Source: Zopfochytrium polystomum
Lineage: Eukaryota; Chytridiomycota; Chytridiomycetes; Chytridiales; Chytridiaceae
Length of the DNA stretch: 63,787 nt
NCBI GenBank assembly: GCA_025765615.1
Contig: JAIVFJ010000330.1
Coordinates: 1 to 63,787, forward strand
Reading direction: 5' to 3'
This document shows, piece by piece, positions 31,149 to 42,641 of this stretch. The notes beneath the pieces were generated by a model, which saw only the letters and a program-made list of their open reading frames with translations, was not told where the DNA came from and did not search any database. How positions within the stretch are numbered: position 1 is the stretch's first letter; the number at the start of each line of letters is the position of its first letter. The position numbers and the translations under genes were made by a program.

Positions 31149-32247
31149 ATGACAATGACGGTGGCGGCGGTCGCCACCCCCAGTTCTGTGAACAGCAGCA
31201 GGAGCAGTCCCATCGACAGCAGCAACTGCAGCCAGACCCTCAAGAGCAAACGCCGCTCCCGACATGATCGTTACGATGATGCAACGGAGTCGCAGCTCGT
31301 CATGGCCCTCGTAATCTGCCTTTCCGCCCTCGTCGGCCTGCTGGTGAGCCGTGGCAAATATTCTTCTGTTTCAGCAACATTTGCCCCCATAACGTAACGC
31401 TAACTGTCACCGAAAAGCTTCCCGACCTCCCCACTCTCCCCACCCTCCCCTCACTCAGCATTTCCCTCTCCACCATCCCTTTCATCAATTCCATCTCCTC
31501 TGCCCGCTCAACACCGTCAGCCACCCCGTCCGCCGCAGAAAATGCCTCAGCAGCCCCGCCCCCAAACTCCACCCACCTCTACAAAGACACCACCACCGAC
31601 GCCACCCCGCTCCGCCTCACCCACGCGGACTTCCCGTTCCGCTTCGCCACCGAAGTCCTCCACACCCTCGCCGTCGACCCGGCCGTCGCGCCCCTCGTCG
31701 CCGCCCACGACATCTTCCAGGACGAACGGTACACTCTCGACCCCGTCTGGTACGACGAGTGGCGCCAGAAGGCCGGCTGGATGCTCGACGACGGGTTGAA
31801 GGACGACAACAGGCTGTCCGTCCGGTGGGTCGGCGAGGAGAACAGGTACGGTCTGGTCGCGGATATGCCCGTGTCGAAGAACAGCGTCGTCGCTGTTGTT
31901 GGCGGTGTCGTGACGAACGGTGAGTCGTGTTTGAATGCCGTTGGAGCTTCTCTCTTTGCCTGACTGTCCCCCCATCGTCCCACCCCAAAATTCAAACAGC
32001 CACTGACGCATCCTTCCTATGGACCTACCCGTCCGAGATCCTCGACGCGGACGGCCGCATCCTCGAGCTCGGCATCGCCGTGCAGGAGCAAGGCAACTGG
32101 GCGCAGTTCGTCGCACACGACCCCAAGCCGAACTGCGACGTCGTGCTCGTGCCGCACAACAACCTTTGGCATATTATGTACGTGTCGAACCGCCTGATCT
32201 TGCCCGGCGAGGAGGTCACGGTGGCGTATTGGTCTGATGAGGAGTGA
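31149..32247 (+). CDS. SET-domain-like protein with N-terminal membrane anchor
   Basis: Three exons (31149-31343, 31418-31919, 32000-32247) join in phase to give 314 residues. The N-terminus is basic, then has one hydrophobic segment (QLVMALVICLSALVGLL, about 49-65), so it is probably a signal anchor. After a Ser/Pro linker comes a SET-like fold: RYGLVADMPVSKNSVVAVVG; QFVAHDPKPNCDVVLVPHN in the place of the NHxxxPNC motif; and the closing ILPGEEVTVAYW in the place of GEELTxDY. SET enzymes methylate protein lysines. Here the Asn-His of the motif reads Ala-His and the final Tyr context is altered, so activity is uncertain. Confidence 0.7.
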
Positions 32248-32911
32248 GTGGAGAGTAGGGAGGGTGGACGAACGGAACAAATATATGCACTTTCTTTTGG
32301 TTTGTTTGTATGGACTGCCCAGTCCTTGCGACTCAATTCGTGTAAATGCGACTTTCACCAACGCTCCTTCTTCGGTCGACAGCAAAAGTGTAAGCATACC
32401 ACAGTATACTGAAGAACCGCGACGCCAAAGCCGGCGCTGACGGTGGAGAACATTCGCCTCGTCTGCGGACGGGTCAGATGGGACGTCGTGTTGTCCGCGT
32501 CGCACACGAACCCACTGACGGCCAGCAACATTATTTCGGAAACTATTCGCAAGTACTACGCCAAAGAGCAGCTGGATAACAATGTGGACATCGAACGGGG
32601 TTACTTATCGACCTTTTTTGTCCTTGCGTTCGCCGAATTTGTGCCTGTGGGATTTTGCGTGGAAATCATCTTGCTCGTTCGATGGGCCGGGAGGAGCAGA
32701 AATATTCAATGTGAAGCAAGATGTGAGAAATAATTTTGGACGTTGTGCCCGCCAACTTTGTCTCTTCGTGCAAGTTGTGTCAATCTGGGGAAAGCCACTC
32801 CGAACGTTAACCGGTAATAATCCCGACACTCGTGCCCCGAATCACCCTTGATGCATGCAATGCATGCAACCCATTCGGTGAAATCCTGCACAATCGGCGG
32901 CCACACAAACA
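32248..32911. other. Intergenic, no gene supported
   Basis: A plus-strand frame at 32443-32733 contains a hydrophobic helix (FVPVGFCVEIILLVRW), but its context is weak and I do not call it. Confidence 0.4.
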
Positions 32912-33808
32912 ATGGGTGGCACCGACCGGGCTCATTCCCATCAAGCCACACCACCGGCAGCCACCATCTGCGATCTTCCTGACGAGCTGCTCCTGTCGAT
33001 CCTCCTTACCGCCGCATCGCACTGCTTCGACCGCACGTACTATGCGCTCGCGACCGTCTGCAGATCGTTCAATCGACTGCTTGCCAGCGACTCTGTCAAA
33101 CTGGGCATCGTGCAGTCCCACCGCCACGACCTGCTCCCGTTCCTCAAGTCGAGCGTCGGCGCGCCAGATCTCGAATGTCTCGTCATCGCGTTCCTCGCCA
33201 GATCCAACCTCGACCGCTCCGACCCCTCCACGGCGCCGCCGCTGCTCGACTTTGCCGTCACCCACGGCATGGTCGATCTCGCACGCGCGCTGCTGGCCAA
33301 CGGCGCGGACCCGAACCGACGCGACCGCTGGTATCTTGAAACTAAAGACTTTGACCACGCCTCGACCGTGTGGCAAGCCGTCGAGAACGACGACGTCGAG
33401 ATGCTCCGGGCGCTGGTCGATTTCGGCGCCGAGTGCCCTTACAACGGGTTCCAAACCGCCCACTCGTACGCCCGGACGGCCGCGGCGCAGAGGGAGCTGC
33501 TGCGCGGGTCCGACGACGAGCTTGGCCCGCGGGACGTTCTCGACGCGGGGATTGAGCTGTGCGATCCGGACATGGTGCGGCTTGCTCTTGCCGTCGGCGC
33601 CGCTGTGACTGTGGACGATGCTGCGGGTTTGCTCGCGTACGGTGGTTGTTGGGATGACTTGGAGAGTGTGCTTGTGTGTACCCGGCTCCTTGTGGACGCT
33701 GGGCTGGATGCTGGAGACATTCTGGCGGTCCTCGATGAAAGCGAGAAGGACGGTGATGATCGTCCAGAGGCTCTGCGTGCCCTGCTAGTTGAGCTGCATT
33801 TGCGATAG
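32912..33808 (+). CDS. F-box and ankyrin-repeat protein
   Basis: A single exon of 298 residues. An F-box occupies about residues 19-58 (ICDLPDELLLSILLTAASHC, then YALATVCRSFNRLLAS). Ankyrin repeats follow, the clearest at about 108-135 (FAVTHGMVDLARALLANGAD) and 150-170 (AVENDDVEMLRALVDFGAE), then weaker ones to the C-terminus. F-box proteins bind Skp1 and bring targets to SCF ubiquitin ligases, with the ankyrin part expected to hold the target. The start is the first ATG of the frame and fits the family layout. Confidence 0.85.
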   Translation: MGGTDRAHSHQATPPAATICDLPDELLLSILLTAASHCFDRTYYALATVCRSFNRLLASDSVKLGIVQSHRHDLLPFLKSSVGAPDLECLVIAFLARSNLDRSDPSTAPPLLDFAVTHGMVDLARALLANGADPNRRDRWYLETKDFDHASTVWQAVENDDVEMLRALVDFGAECPYNGFQTAHSYARTAAAQRELLRGSDDELGPRDVLDAGIELCDPDMVRLALAVGAAVTVDDAAGLLAYGGCWDDLESVLVCTRLLVDAGLDAGDILAVLDESEKDGDDRPEALRALLVELHLR

Positions 33809-34119
33809 CTCCAGAGATTGGTCAATAAAGTGTTTGCCTTGGTTTGCTGCGAGAGTAAGGACAGACCCTGGGCACTAAGGAAGCAACGTTCAAAGTGCTG
33901 GCATCTTCGAACTGCAGAGCCCGCCTCTGCAAGAGCCCGGCGGCGTACTTTCCCGTAACGACAATTCTTCCATAAAAGGTATGTATGATTGAAAGAACCG
34001 AGAAAAGAAAGCAAACTACTCGGAAAAAACGACCGGGCAAGCTGGCGTAGCGAAGTCCCAACCTGCCACAACGCCCGGCCTCGAGAAGCCCCAAACCAGA
34101 GAAAAAAAAGGGAGAGGCC

Positions 34120-35687
34120 TCACTGGGCCGGAACCGCAGCACCGGCCGGCGCCGACGCAGCCTCCACGACCGCAGCTGCGATCGCCGCGGCGGGAACGGC
34201 CGCCGCTGCTGCAGGCGCATCGGCTGGCGCTGGAGCGGCCGCGGCTGCAATAGGCGCGGCGACCGGCGCTGCCGGCGCGTCGGCTGCCGGAGCCGCGGCC
34301 GCCGGAGCCCCCGCCGCTGCAGCCGCAGCCGGTACGTCCGCTCCTCGCACGGCGGGAGACGCCGGCACCGCGCCGCCTGCAGACGGCTCTCCGGGCTTGG
34401 ACCCGCCGCTCGGCTCGCCCACGACCTCGCCGGCCTTCTTCGCCTTCTTGCCCTCCGCAGCGGCAGCCACCGACGCCCCCTTGCTCCCTTTCGTCTCCGC
34501 GGCCGCTCCACCCGCTGCAGCCGCGGGTCCGTCTGCAGAAGGGGCCGCGCCGCCTGCCGCGCCTTGAGATGACTGCTTCTTTGACGTCGCGATGTCGTTG
34601 GTCTTCCGGGCGACGCCCGCGTCTTTTGCCCCTTTCTTCGGCTCAGACGATGCTGCCTTCCTTGCCTTTCCCTTGGCGGCCCCGCCTTCCGCCGCCACCG
34701 AGCCGTCCGCCTCACCAGCAGGTTTCTTCGGCTTCCCCGACCCCTTCGCTCCTGCCTCGTCTCCTCCCTTCTTGGCTTTCTTGCCCGGCTTCGTCGCTGC
34801 CTCTGCTGTTTTCGCTGTCTTGCCCACCTTCTTCTCCTTGGTTGCCTCCTGGCCGTCCTTTTTCGGTTTATCGGTAGACAGCTCCGTGACGCTCTTGGTG
34901 TTTGGCAAGCGGGCTTTCCGGCGCTTGCCGGCGGCGCGTGGTGCCTTGATCTTTTCGCAGTCTAAAGGGGGGGCGAGATGCACCGAGGGATGTGTGAGAA
35001 GAAATGCATCGGGGGGGAGTGGGGCGGCGGGGAGTATGAAGGAGCCGACAAAAACTCAACTGAGCGCCGAGTACATCCCCGCGAGGTCCTTGTACTTTTT
35101 GCCGTCGACAAGCTTGGCGCAGATCGTACGGTGCTCGTTGCCTTTAAAGCTCTTTTGGCGCTTGCCGCAGTCGTAGCTGTCGGAAGCTTTTGGTTAGGGG
35201 AGGAGGAAAGCAAAAATGCGCCTCCCAGCAGAAGGGGGTCCGAGATTACCTACCCCGCTTTTTTGTGTGCGTCCCACGCGAGGTCGTACGCGCCGCGGTT
35301 GTCGCGCCTTAGTTGTCGTCGATGAGAGAAAAAGGCCTTCAGTCTCGGTAGTCCACATCCCCCTCCCGCGGGGCAGAGCAGGACCACGTACCTCTCGCAC
35401 AGCTCCGCAATTCCGACGTCCACCTCGCACAGGTCGTATCGCCGGAACCAGCTGGTCACGGTCACCTCCCCAACCACGCACCCGGCGTTCCGCGAGTGCG
35501 TCTCGCCCTTCTTTTGCCCCGTGCGAGCCGGGAGGATCTTGTCGCTCGCTACGCCGCCCTTGGAGGAGCGGTGGAAGTTGTTGGGGCCGGGGTCGGCAGA
35601 CGCGGTGTTGGACTGCAGGAGGAGGGCGAGGACGAGGAGCAGGAGCAGGGTGGCCGGCGCGCGGCCGTGGGAGGTCGGCGGAGCCAT
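34120..35687 (-). CDS. Secreted protein: Cys-containing domain with Lys/Ala-rich tail
   Basis: Four exons (35392-35687, 35254-35307, 35061-35176, 34120-34961) join in phase to 435 residues. A signal peptide (ATLLLLLVLALLLQSNTASA) is followed by a compact domain with about six Cys: NAGCVVGEVTVTSWFRRYDL, CEVDVGIAELCER, GAYDLAWDAHKKAGYDCGKR, HRTICAKLVDGKKYKDLAG and NCEKIK. The remaining 280 residues are low-complexity. They are first rich in Lys with KKAKK and EPKKGAKD repeats, like histone H1 tails, then almost pure Ala/Pro. The third intron starts with the unusual donor GTTGAG. The domain is not one I can name; an extracellular or wall-bound role is inferred from the signal peptide. Confidence 0.7.
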
Positions 35688-36023
35688 TGTCTCGGGTTGT
35701 GTCTGCGCGTTGCTTCCTTTCGCCCTCTTGTTCTTCTTTTTTTAACCTTTTTAGGGTATCCCGAAAGCGCTCAGCCCGCGTTCCGGTGCTTAGCCCTCGC
35801 GCTGTTTCGAGCTGTCACACGCTGCATCTGTTTCACTTCTCTCTTCTTCCCTCTCTTTCTCTCTCTCTGCACCACCATCTCTGAAATCCGCAAGGGCTGC
35901 CTCAGCCGCCGACAATGTGTCTCATTACCCCCTCCCCGGTTACGAAATTTCCCCGAACCGTCTGTTCGCCAAAAGTGTAATCAAAGATATCCGCCCGCCC
36001 GCGTCGCCCGAAGCAAAGGCGCA

Positions 36024-36089
<66 letters not shown>

Positions 36090-36292
36090 GTGGGTTAGTT
36101 GTTTTTTCGTTCGCTGCGAAAGAGCTGCAAAGAATTTTATTTCTTCATCGAGTTCTTGTTTGTTCTGCGGCGGCGCAATGCAAGGGTTGGGATTTTAACA
36201 TATGGTACTGTACATCTTCCGTGAGAACATTTCCCTCTGTCCCTCTGCAAAGGCCGAAAAAAGGTAAATAAGGAACAACGATTCCGACACCC
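35688..36292. other. Intergenic with CT-rich tract and (GT)n
   Basis: A CT-rich stretch at 35846-35872 lies upstream of the secreted protein gene, and a (GT)n tract with one TTT break is at about 36026-36091. No gene seen. Confidence 0.6.
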
Positions 36293-38010
36293 TCATCCCC
36301 CGCCCGCCGACTCTACGGGAGCCGGTGGGTGGCGCGACAGCAGCGACGCGATCAAACGAGTACGATGACGACCCGCCGCCTTCGGGGATCGGCTTGTGAG
36401 CTCGCGCAGGTACCTGCGAGTTCCGCGCGAGCCGATTGAGACGTGCTTGATGATGTGGGTAGCGGCGGAAAAGACGGCGGCGGCGAGCAGCATGAGGTAT
36501 GGCCAGATGGCGCACAAGGTGGGAGTGAATGAACGTGCGGGCTTTTTTTTTTGCAGCCCAGTCCGTGCACGCAGGAGGAAAATATTAAAACGAAGAACTC
36601 ACCACATTCGTACGCCAGCATCGTCACCATCGTCAAAATGCGTGCTATGCAACACCACTCCGACTTCGACCCACCGCGCAGACCGACTCAGCGCCTGCAC
36701 CGTCGCCGCCTCGCTCGCCGCACTCTCGCCGACCAAAGACGCGCGCCGACGCAGACGCCGCACGCTCACTGCGACTACGACAATGTGAACGACCGCGGCG
36801 GAGGCCCAGTATTCGTGTGGGCTTGCACGAGGAGTGCGACGAGGTGGGGTCGACTGGTGTCGGTGGCGACCCCGGTTGCGATTGCGAGGGAAGGCCCGGT
36901 GGCGGTGAGGACGGTCGCGCCTTGTGTTGTTTGGGAAAGATTAAGAACGTGTTTTCCTTCAATGACGTGAAGCCGGGGATAGCGCATTTCTCACCGATGT
37001 CTGCGTTCGGGGCGGGTTCTTCGACGGCCGCGAGCGGGAAGAGTCAGGCTGATTGCAAACATTGACGACAGGAACGAGAGCGCCGCAAACGGCAGGTCAT
37101 GCGAGAACTCGCGGAAGGTAAAGATGCCGGGGATGAGGAGGACGTCACCGTCGTCAAAAGCGTGCTATGCAACAACACTCCGACTTCGACCCACCGCGCA
37201 GACCGACTAAGCGCCTGCACCGTCGCCGCCTCGCTCGCCGCACTCTCGCCGACAAAAGACGCGCGCCGACGCAGACGCCGCACGCTCACCGCGACTACGA
37301 CAATGTGGACGACCGCGTCGGAGGAGTATCCGTAGTGGGCCAGCACGAGGAGTGCGGCGAGGTGGGGTCGACTGGTGTCGGCGGCGATGCCGGTCGCGAT
37401 GGCGAGCGTGGGCCCGGTCACCTCAAGCACGGTCGCGGCTTGGGGGTTTTGCAAGGAATAAGGATGTGTTTTCCTCCAAGGACGTGAAGTGAGTTGTCGC
37501 ATTTCTCACCTATATAGCTCCAGCCGAGGACGACTGCCTCCGCGGTGGGCACTTCGACGGCCGCGCGCGCGGGAGAGGTCAGGCTGAAAACAAACATGGA
37601 CGACAGGAACGAGAGCGCCGCAAACGGCAGGTCGTGCGAGAGCTCGCGGAAGGCGAAAGCTGGCGAGGATGAGGACGTGAGTCCAGCGCAATGGGGGGAG
37701 TGCGGAAAAATTGCAATTTAATTTAGGATGAGCGCGGTGGTGAGCGTCGACTAAAGGATGGTGTTTTTTGCACGGAACACTGACAGACGAGGAAATAGAG
37801 CACGGCGACGTCGGCGAGCTCGCTGGCGTGGGGCAGGACGCGGCCGCCGACGAGCCGGAACGTGTAGGCGGAGTGGACTGTTTTTTTTTTTGGTTGTTTC
37901 GATTTGAGGGGAGGGGTGAAAAATGAGTTTTCGGGGGAGCTACGTCTGCGGGGCGCGCTCGCGACGAGGAGCGCAAAGTGCATCTGTCTGCCTCCGATCT
38001 CGGGCTGTCG
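36293..38010 (-). pseudogene. Multi-pass membrane protein, paralogue 1, rearranged
   Basis: A member of the same family as 39982-41722. From the 5' end there is a remnant of exon 1 (MHFALLVASA against MHSALLYASP), then exon 2 (VGGRVLPHASELADVAVLYF). Exons 3 and 4 follow (HDLPFAALSFLSSMF; VTGPTLAIATGIAADTSRPH), then a second copy of exons 3 and 4, then the last exon with WPYLMLLAAAVFSAATHIIK. The 5' end of exon 1 is missing and single-base frame changes occur in both exon-3 copies. I therefore treat it as a probable pseudogene, though indel errors could exaggerate the damage. Confidence 0.6.
36615..37690. repeat. Tandem duplication of two membrane-segment exons
   Basis: The block around 36661-37135 is repeated at about 37181-37690, offset 520-535 bases and roughly 90% identical by eye. 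Marker pairs are CGACTTCGACCCACCGCGCA at 36661 and 37181, and GACGACAGGAACGAGAGCGC near 37064 and 37599. Each unit holds one exon-3 and one exon-4 equivalent of the membrane gene. Confidence 0.85.
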
Positions 38011-38539
38011 GGTTAATTCATTGCACCCAGCCACTGCTCTTCCCAGCCACTGCTGCAATTCCCCGCCACCCGGTAGAAATGCTTTCCGCGGCTAAATTTC
38101 GAGCCGGTTTATAAACCAGGCTTCGGGTGGCACGGATAACACCATTTGACCGAGAACCCTGGCTGTTGAATTTCAGTTTTGATTCATACAGTGTTTTGAC
38201 TTGAAATATTGTCCTTTCCGTCGAAAATCGAACACAAATAGAAGGGCAGACACAAATAGTGTGAGGATTCAGCTGCCGTGCAAGCGACTGCCACAGCAAG
38301 GCGGTGAGCGGGATGAGGCAAGGGCTCGGTCTATGGCCGCATGGGGGTGGAGAGGCACCTATCCTTCACTTCCACGACTAGCTCAAAGGAGAACTGCATT
38401 ACTATCACTGTTGTGTGCGTCTGTTTGTTGCAGGCTCACTGCTGCCTGGGCAGTGCTGCAATGCGCTGCTGTTGCTTAGAGCAAGTGGCTACTGGCTGAG
38501 CCGCAGATGGGGACTGACGGTTGAAGCTTACCAACAGGA

Positions 38540-39206
38540 ATGTTGGAATGGGTCACACTGCGTGGGTTGATGTGGAATAACCATTACGTGCTGTGGTATC
38601 CGCCACCACCGCCTCGCGCCCGTGGAACCGAGGCGAGAACATCCCCCCAGCCGCCGCGAGCCTCCGCCGCCGTCGCGGCCCGTCTCGCCCCGCGCCGCCG
38701 CCACAGCAGCCCCGTCGCGACCGGGACCTGCGCGCCCCGCACCTCCACTGCGCACCACCCGCCACACCTTGACTGTGCGGTCCCAGCTTCCCGACACCAC
38801 CACAGCAGAGCCGGTCCCGCCTCCGACGGCCTTGACGCACGACACGGCGTCCGCGTGCGCGGCCGCCGCCGCCTCCCGCCGCCGTCGTCGCCGCGTGGAA
38901 CAGCCGCCGCCGCACCGCTGCCTGCCGCGCGTACACCCGCCGCCACGACAGCACGGCGCCAGCACTGCTGCCGCGGCCGCCGTCCGCGAACCGAGTCAGG
39001 CTCGTGTAGTACGGGTCAACAGGGGCCGTCGCTGCCGCCGCAGCCGTTGTTGCAGCTGTCGTGGCGTTGCTGAGGCTGCTGCCACCGACGACGAGGCCCA
39101 GCTCGCTGTACGCGTCGCGCCACCGCTGCTTCCCTTTGCGAGGGGAGGCGGTGGTGGGGTGGTGGGGGAGGGGAAGGTGGAGGAGGGGTGGAAGGACGAC
39201 TAACAA
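38540..39206 (-). pseudogene. F-box/WD40 gene fragment
   Basis: On the minus strand, two frames in sequence give a piece of a WD40 protein. These are a linker with WRRVYARQAAVRRRLF, then HADAVSCVKAV and a classic WD blade end (VVVSGSWDRTVKVWRV). Only one blade is present. There is no F-box upstream and no further blades downstream; the sequence passes into unrelated DNA. It is a gene fragment, decayed or captured, between two membrane paralogues. Confidence 0.55.
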
Positions 39207-39981
39207 TTGTGTGAAAGGAGCAGGATGGAATGAAGCGCAAGCATAGCCATGCGGGTTAAGCTATGTTGTAGGCGACTGCACACCAAAAGTTACAGGAGGA
39301 GAGATGGCCTGGAGCACTGGAGCCTTGCAGGCACGTGCGGTCTGTCACTACTAGCATACTCAATATTGGGGGTATGGTTGGCTGCGAGGGCGCTGGAACG
39401 CTGGACACAGACGGGCAATGGTGCTGTCTGCAAGAAGCTGCTGAAACCAGGCGCCAAGTGATGGGTGCTGGCGATGGGAGTGCGACTGCCTCACCGGGAG
39501 GGACAGGCCACCGCTTCTTGACCAGGTCGTGCCTGGAGGGCGGAGGGCGGCACGGGGAAGAGAATGAAGGTGACAAGGCAGCCCTGGGAATATGACGATC
39601 ACGTGTTTATTAAGATCAAGTACTGTGCAGATGCAACTATGCAGATTTCTGTGTGCAAATCCAAAAAAGGCCTTCTGTTCGGTTTTGAACAGTAACCACA
39701 ATATTCCAACTGCATTCCAACAGTGAAAACCAAAGTTCGAGGACAACCGCTGTAAAAGCATCCCGATAGGCGGTGTACCTGTTTTTGTTTTTTTTTTCCC
39801 CCCTCATTATGTTTGTTCCCGACTGATTACTCTATATTATCTACCAACTTTCTTGTCGTCTATGTCCGCTGCGGAATCTACCATCCCCGCCTCTGACCCA
39901 CCCACGACAGAGCCTAAACGAAATTATTGAGAGTGACTACCCACAGCCACCCACAAACGACAATGGACAACCAGACGACGT
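39207..39981. other. Intergenic, no gene seen
   Basis: Only short frames. Composition is more AT-rich around 39600-39900. It includes a T run with C at 39787-39803. Confidence 0.45.
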
Positions 39982-41722
39982 CTACGACGCCGGTTCCTCC
40001 GCCACCACCGCCCGCCACGTCGCGCTCGCCAACGGCGGGTACCGGAACCGCCCCGCCGAGCCCGCCGCGCCCGTCGTCTGCACCGCCAGCGCCGCCGCGG
40101 GCGCCACAGCCGCCGCTGCAGTCGGCGGTCGCGCTTCCTGCTGCTGCTGCCTGTGCTGCCCGCGTTCCTTCCTTGCGAGACCCACGCCGGACGACGGCGA
40201 CGACGACGACGAAAACGACGAGGCCGAGGACGCCGTCGCGGCAGAGAGCTCGCTGCTACTGCCGGCCGGTCGAAGACGGTCGAAGGAGGACCGCGGCGGC
40301 CCGCCGCCGACGACGACCGAGTGGCGGAAGGTCCGCTCGATTCGGATGCTTTTGCGGTGGCTGTGGAGGAAGGGTAGGGAGTGTAATTAAGAATGGTTTG
40401 CCATGCAGGAGAAAGAGAGAATAGGGTTTCGCTTGCCTGATGTGCGTGGCGACGTAAAATACGGCCGCCGCGACCGGCATGCAGTACAGCCACACCCCGC
40501 AGAGCGCGTAGGATGAGTACCGGTTCGAGTGGATGTACGTACGGCCTTTTTTTTTTTTTGTTGGAAAACAAGGTGTCAGTCGCTGGCGACCCTGCAAAAA
40601 CGCATGAAAACGAAAAAACTCATAAAAAACTCACCACACGCGTACGCAAACATCGTCACCATCGCCCCGCACCCCGCCCCGTTGTGCAGCGCAAGCACCG
40701 TGTCCACCCACCGCGCAGACAGCCGCAACGCCTGCGTCGCCGCCGTGTCCGACCCCGCCGCAGACGACCCCGCCGGCACCGCCGCCGCCGCCGCCGCCGC
40801 CGCCGTCAGACTGCTCCGGATTTGGTGCCGCAGCCGCCGCCCGTGCACCGCGACCAGCGAGATGTTGACGACCGCGGCCGCGGTCCAGTACGCAAAGTGC
40901 GCTTGCACCAGCAGCGCCGCGAGCGGCGCGTTGCGAAAGCGGTCCATCGCGAGCCCGGTGGCGAGCGCGAGGAGGGGGCCCGTGAGTGCGAGGACGGTCG
41001 AGACTGGAGAGTTGGTGTGCAGTTTGAGTTGGAATGGAAGACGTCCGACTCTGCTCTACTCACCCGTGTACCACCACGCGATCGCCGACGGCGGCCGCGG
41101 CGGCGGCGGTCCCGCGGAGTCCGCCGGGTGGTGCGATTGCAGTGCGAGGCTTGCGGCGAAGGCGGACGACAGGAACGAGAGCACGGCGAACGGGATGTCG
41201 TTGGAGAGCTCGCGCAAAGCGAAGCTTGTGGGGAGCACGTCGAAGAGGAGGATGAACATGTGCAGCCAGCGGACTGTGTGTGGGGTGTTGTTTTTGTTGG
41301 GGGGAATTGAGGTCGGCTGCGAGGTGCGGTAGGAGTTGCACTTACGGACGAGGAACACGAGCACGGCGACCACGGCCAGCTCGTTTGCGCGCGGCGTCAG
41401 CCGCCCGTCGACACGCCGGAAGGGCCACGAGCGCGGCTGGACGACTTTGAGCCAGCACACGTAGCCGGCGTAGACTGTGCGTTTGAAAAACGGGGGGGGG
41501 GGGGGGAGGTGGTGAGTGTTTGGTGAGAGGGGTGCCGGTGCGCAACTACGCACCGATGAGGGGCGGGGAGGCGTAGAGCAGGGCCGAGTGCATGGCGCGC
41601 AGGACGGCGCGGTCGGGCGAGTCGCCGGAGAGCGAGACGCGGAAGTCGAGCCAGTCGCGCGAGGTGTACTCGAGCACCGGTTGCTGGCCGGCGGCGGCAG
41701 GGAGGAGGTTGCCGCCGCCCAT
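39982..41722 (-). CDS. Multi-pass membrane protein, paralogue 2 (7TM-like)
   Basis: Six exons fit in phase: 41554-41722, 41346-41474, 41065-41273, 40635-41003, about 40450-40546, and 39982 to about 40373. The N-terminus (LEYTSRDWLDFRVSLSG) is outside or cytosolic. Hydrophobic segments are HSALLYASPPLIVYAGYVCW, NELAVVAVLVFLVRWLHMFI, AVLSFLSSAFAASLAL, VLALTGPLLALATGLAMD, ALLVQAHFAYWTAAAVVNIS, MVTMFAYAC and LCGVWLYCMPVAAAVFYVAT, about seven in all. A cytosolic tail of about 130 residues, Ser/Ala/Gln-rich, follows. The conserved FALRELSNDIPFAVLSF loop is shared with both paralogues. The last intron begins with GC (AG/GCAAGC). Receptor or transporter function is possible but unproven, and I do not recognise a named family. 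Confidence 0.7.
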
Positions 41723-41927
41723 TCGTTTTGGTAGCCGGGAGGGTTGTGCGATGTACGCAGTACGCGGGTATCGATGAATTGACTGTGTGATGGGCGACTA
41801 CGGACGATGGTGGCAATGAGGATGACTACTACTACTATGAGCGAGGAGAGGAGCCTGGGCCGGGCGCCGGCGGTTCGTTCAAACAAGAATCGGAGTTGCC
41901 CACGCACAGGCACACACACACACTCTC

Positions 41928-41930
41928 TCC

Positions 41931-41992
<62 letters not shown>
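41928..41992. repeat. (TC)n microsatellite upstream of membrane paralogue 2
   Basis: About 30 uninterrupted TC units, about 210 bases upstream of the ATG at 41722. On the coding strand it reads (GA)n. Confidence 0.9.
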
Positions 41993-41993
<1 letters not shown>

Positions 41994-42065
41994 GTCTCTC
42001 TCTCGCTCGCCCGATTTCCTCTTTTGTCACACCTTTTCAGCATGGACAGTCTTGGCGTTCCTTTC

Positions 42066-42641
42066 CAAACAAAGTCGGAAACAAAAAAAAAAAAAAAATT
42101 TTTTTTTAATAATTCGATTTTTGGGCGGGCCTGGATCGGACGGATGTGCGTTGAAAAATTAAATCAATCGGTCTGTTTTTGCGTCCATATATGGTCAAGC
42201 CCCGTTGCACTTGCACACTCCAATTTCCCTAATCGCCCTGGAGACGGTTTCCGAAAGGAGGGCTGCGCTGATGATGAAACAAGCAAAGGAAGATAAAAAA
42301 GTATAGTCCGTGTGTGCACGCATCCCATAAATGAATAGATATGGGACGAGCGCGTACGTACGGGGCACTTTTCGAATCGAATCAACAAAATGACATCGTG
42401 TTGATTGAGACGCAACCGCGTGCAAAAGTGGAACCACCACTCAACACTCCAACACTCCAACCGTGGAACAAATAACCCATTGGAGACGGGCGGGAAAGAA
42501 AAAAAGTAAATGAAAAAAAAAGAAAAAGAAAAAAAAAAACAACACGCAGCAAAGCAAAAACAAAAAAAAAAAAAATTGACAACTCAAAGAGGTGCCCACA
42601 AGCAATCCCAACCACCCCCAGCAAACCCCCCTTCCCGCCTT
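42066..42641. other. Intergenic, A/T-run rich, no gene seen
   Basis: Includes A15 and T10 runs at 42081-42107 and A-rich blocks at 42506-42575. It is the 3' flank of the acyl-CoA synthetase gene. Confidence 0.5.
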
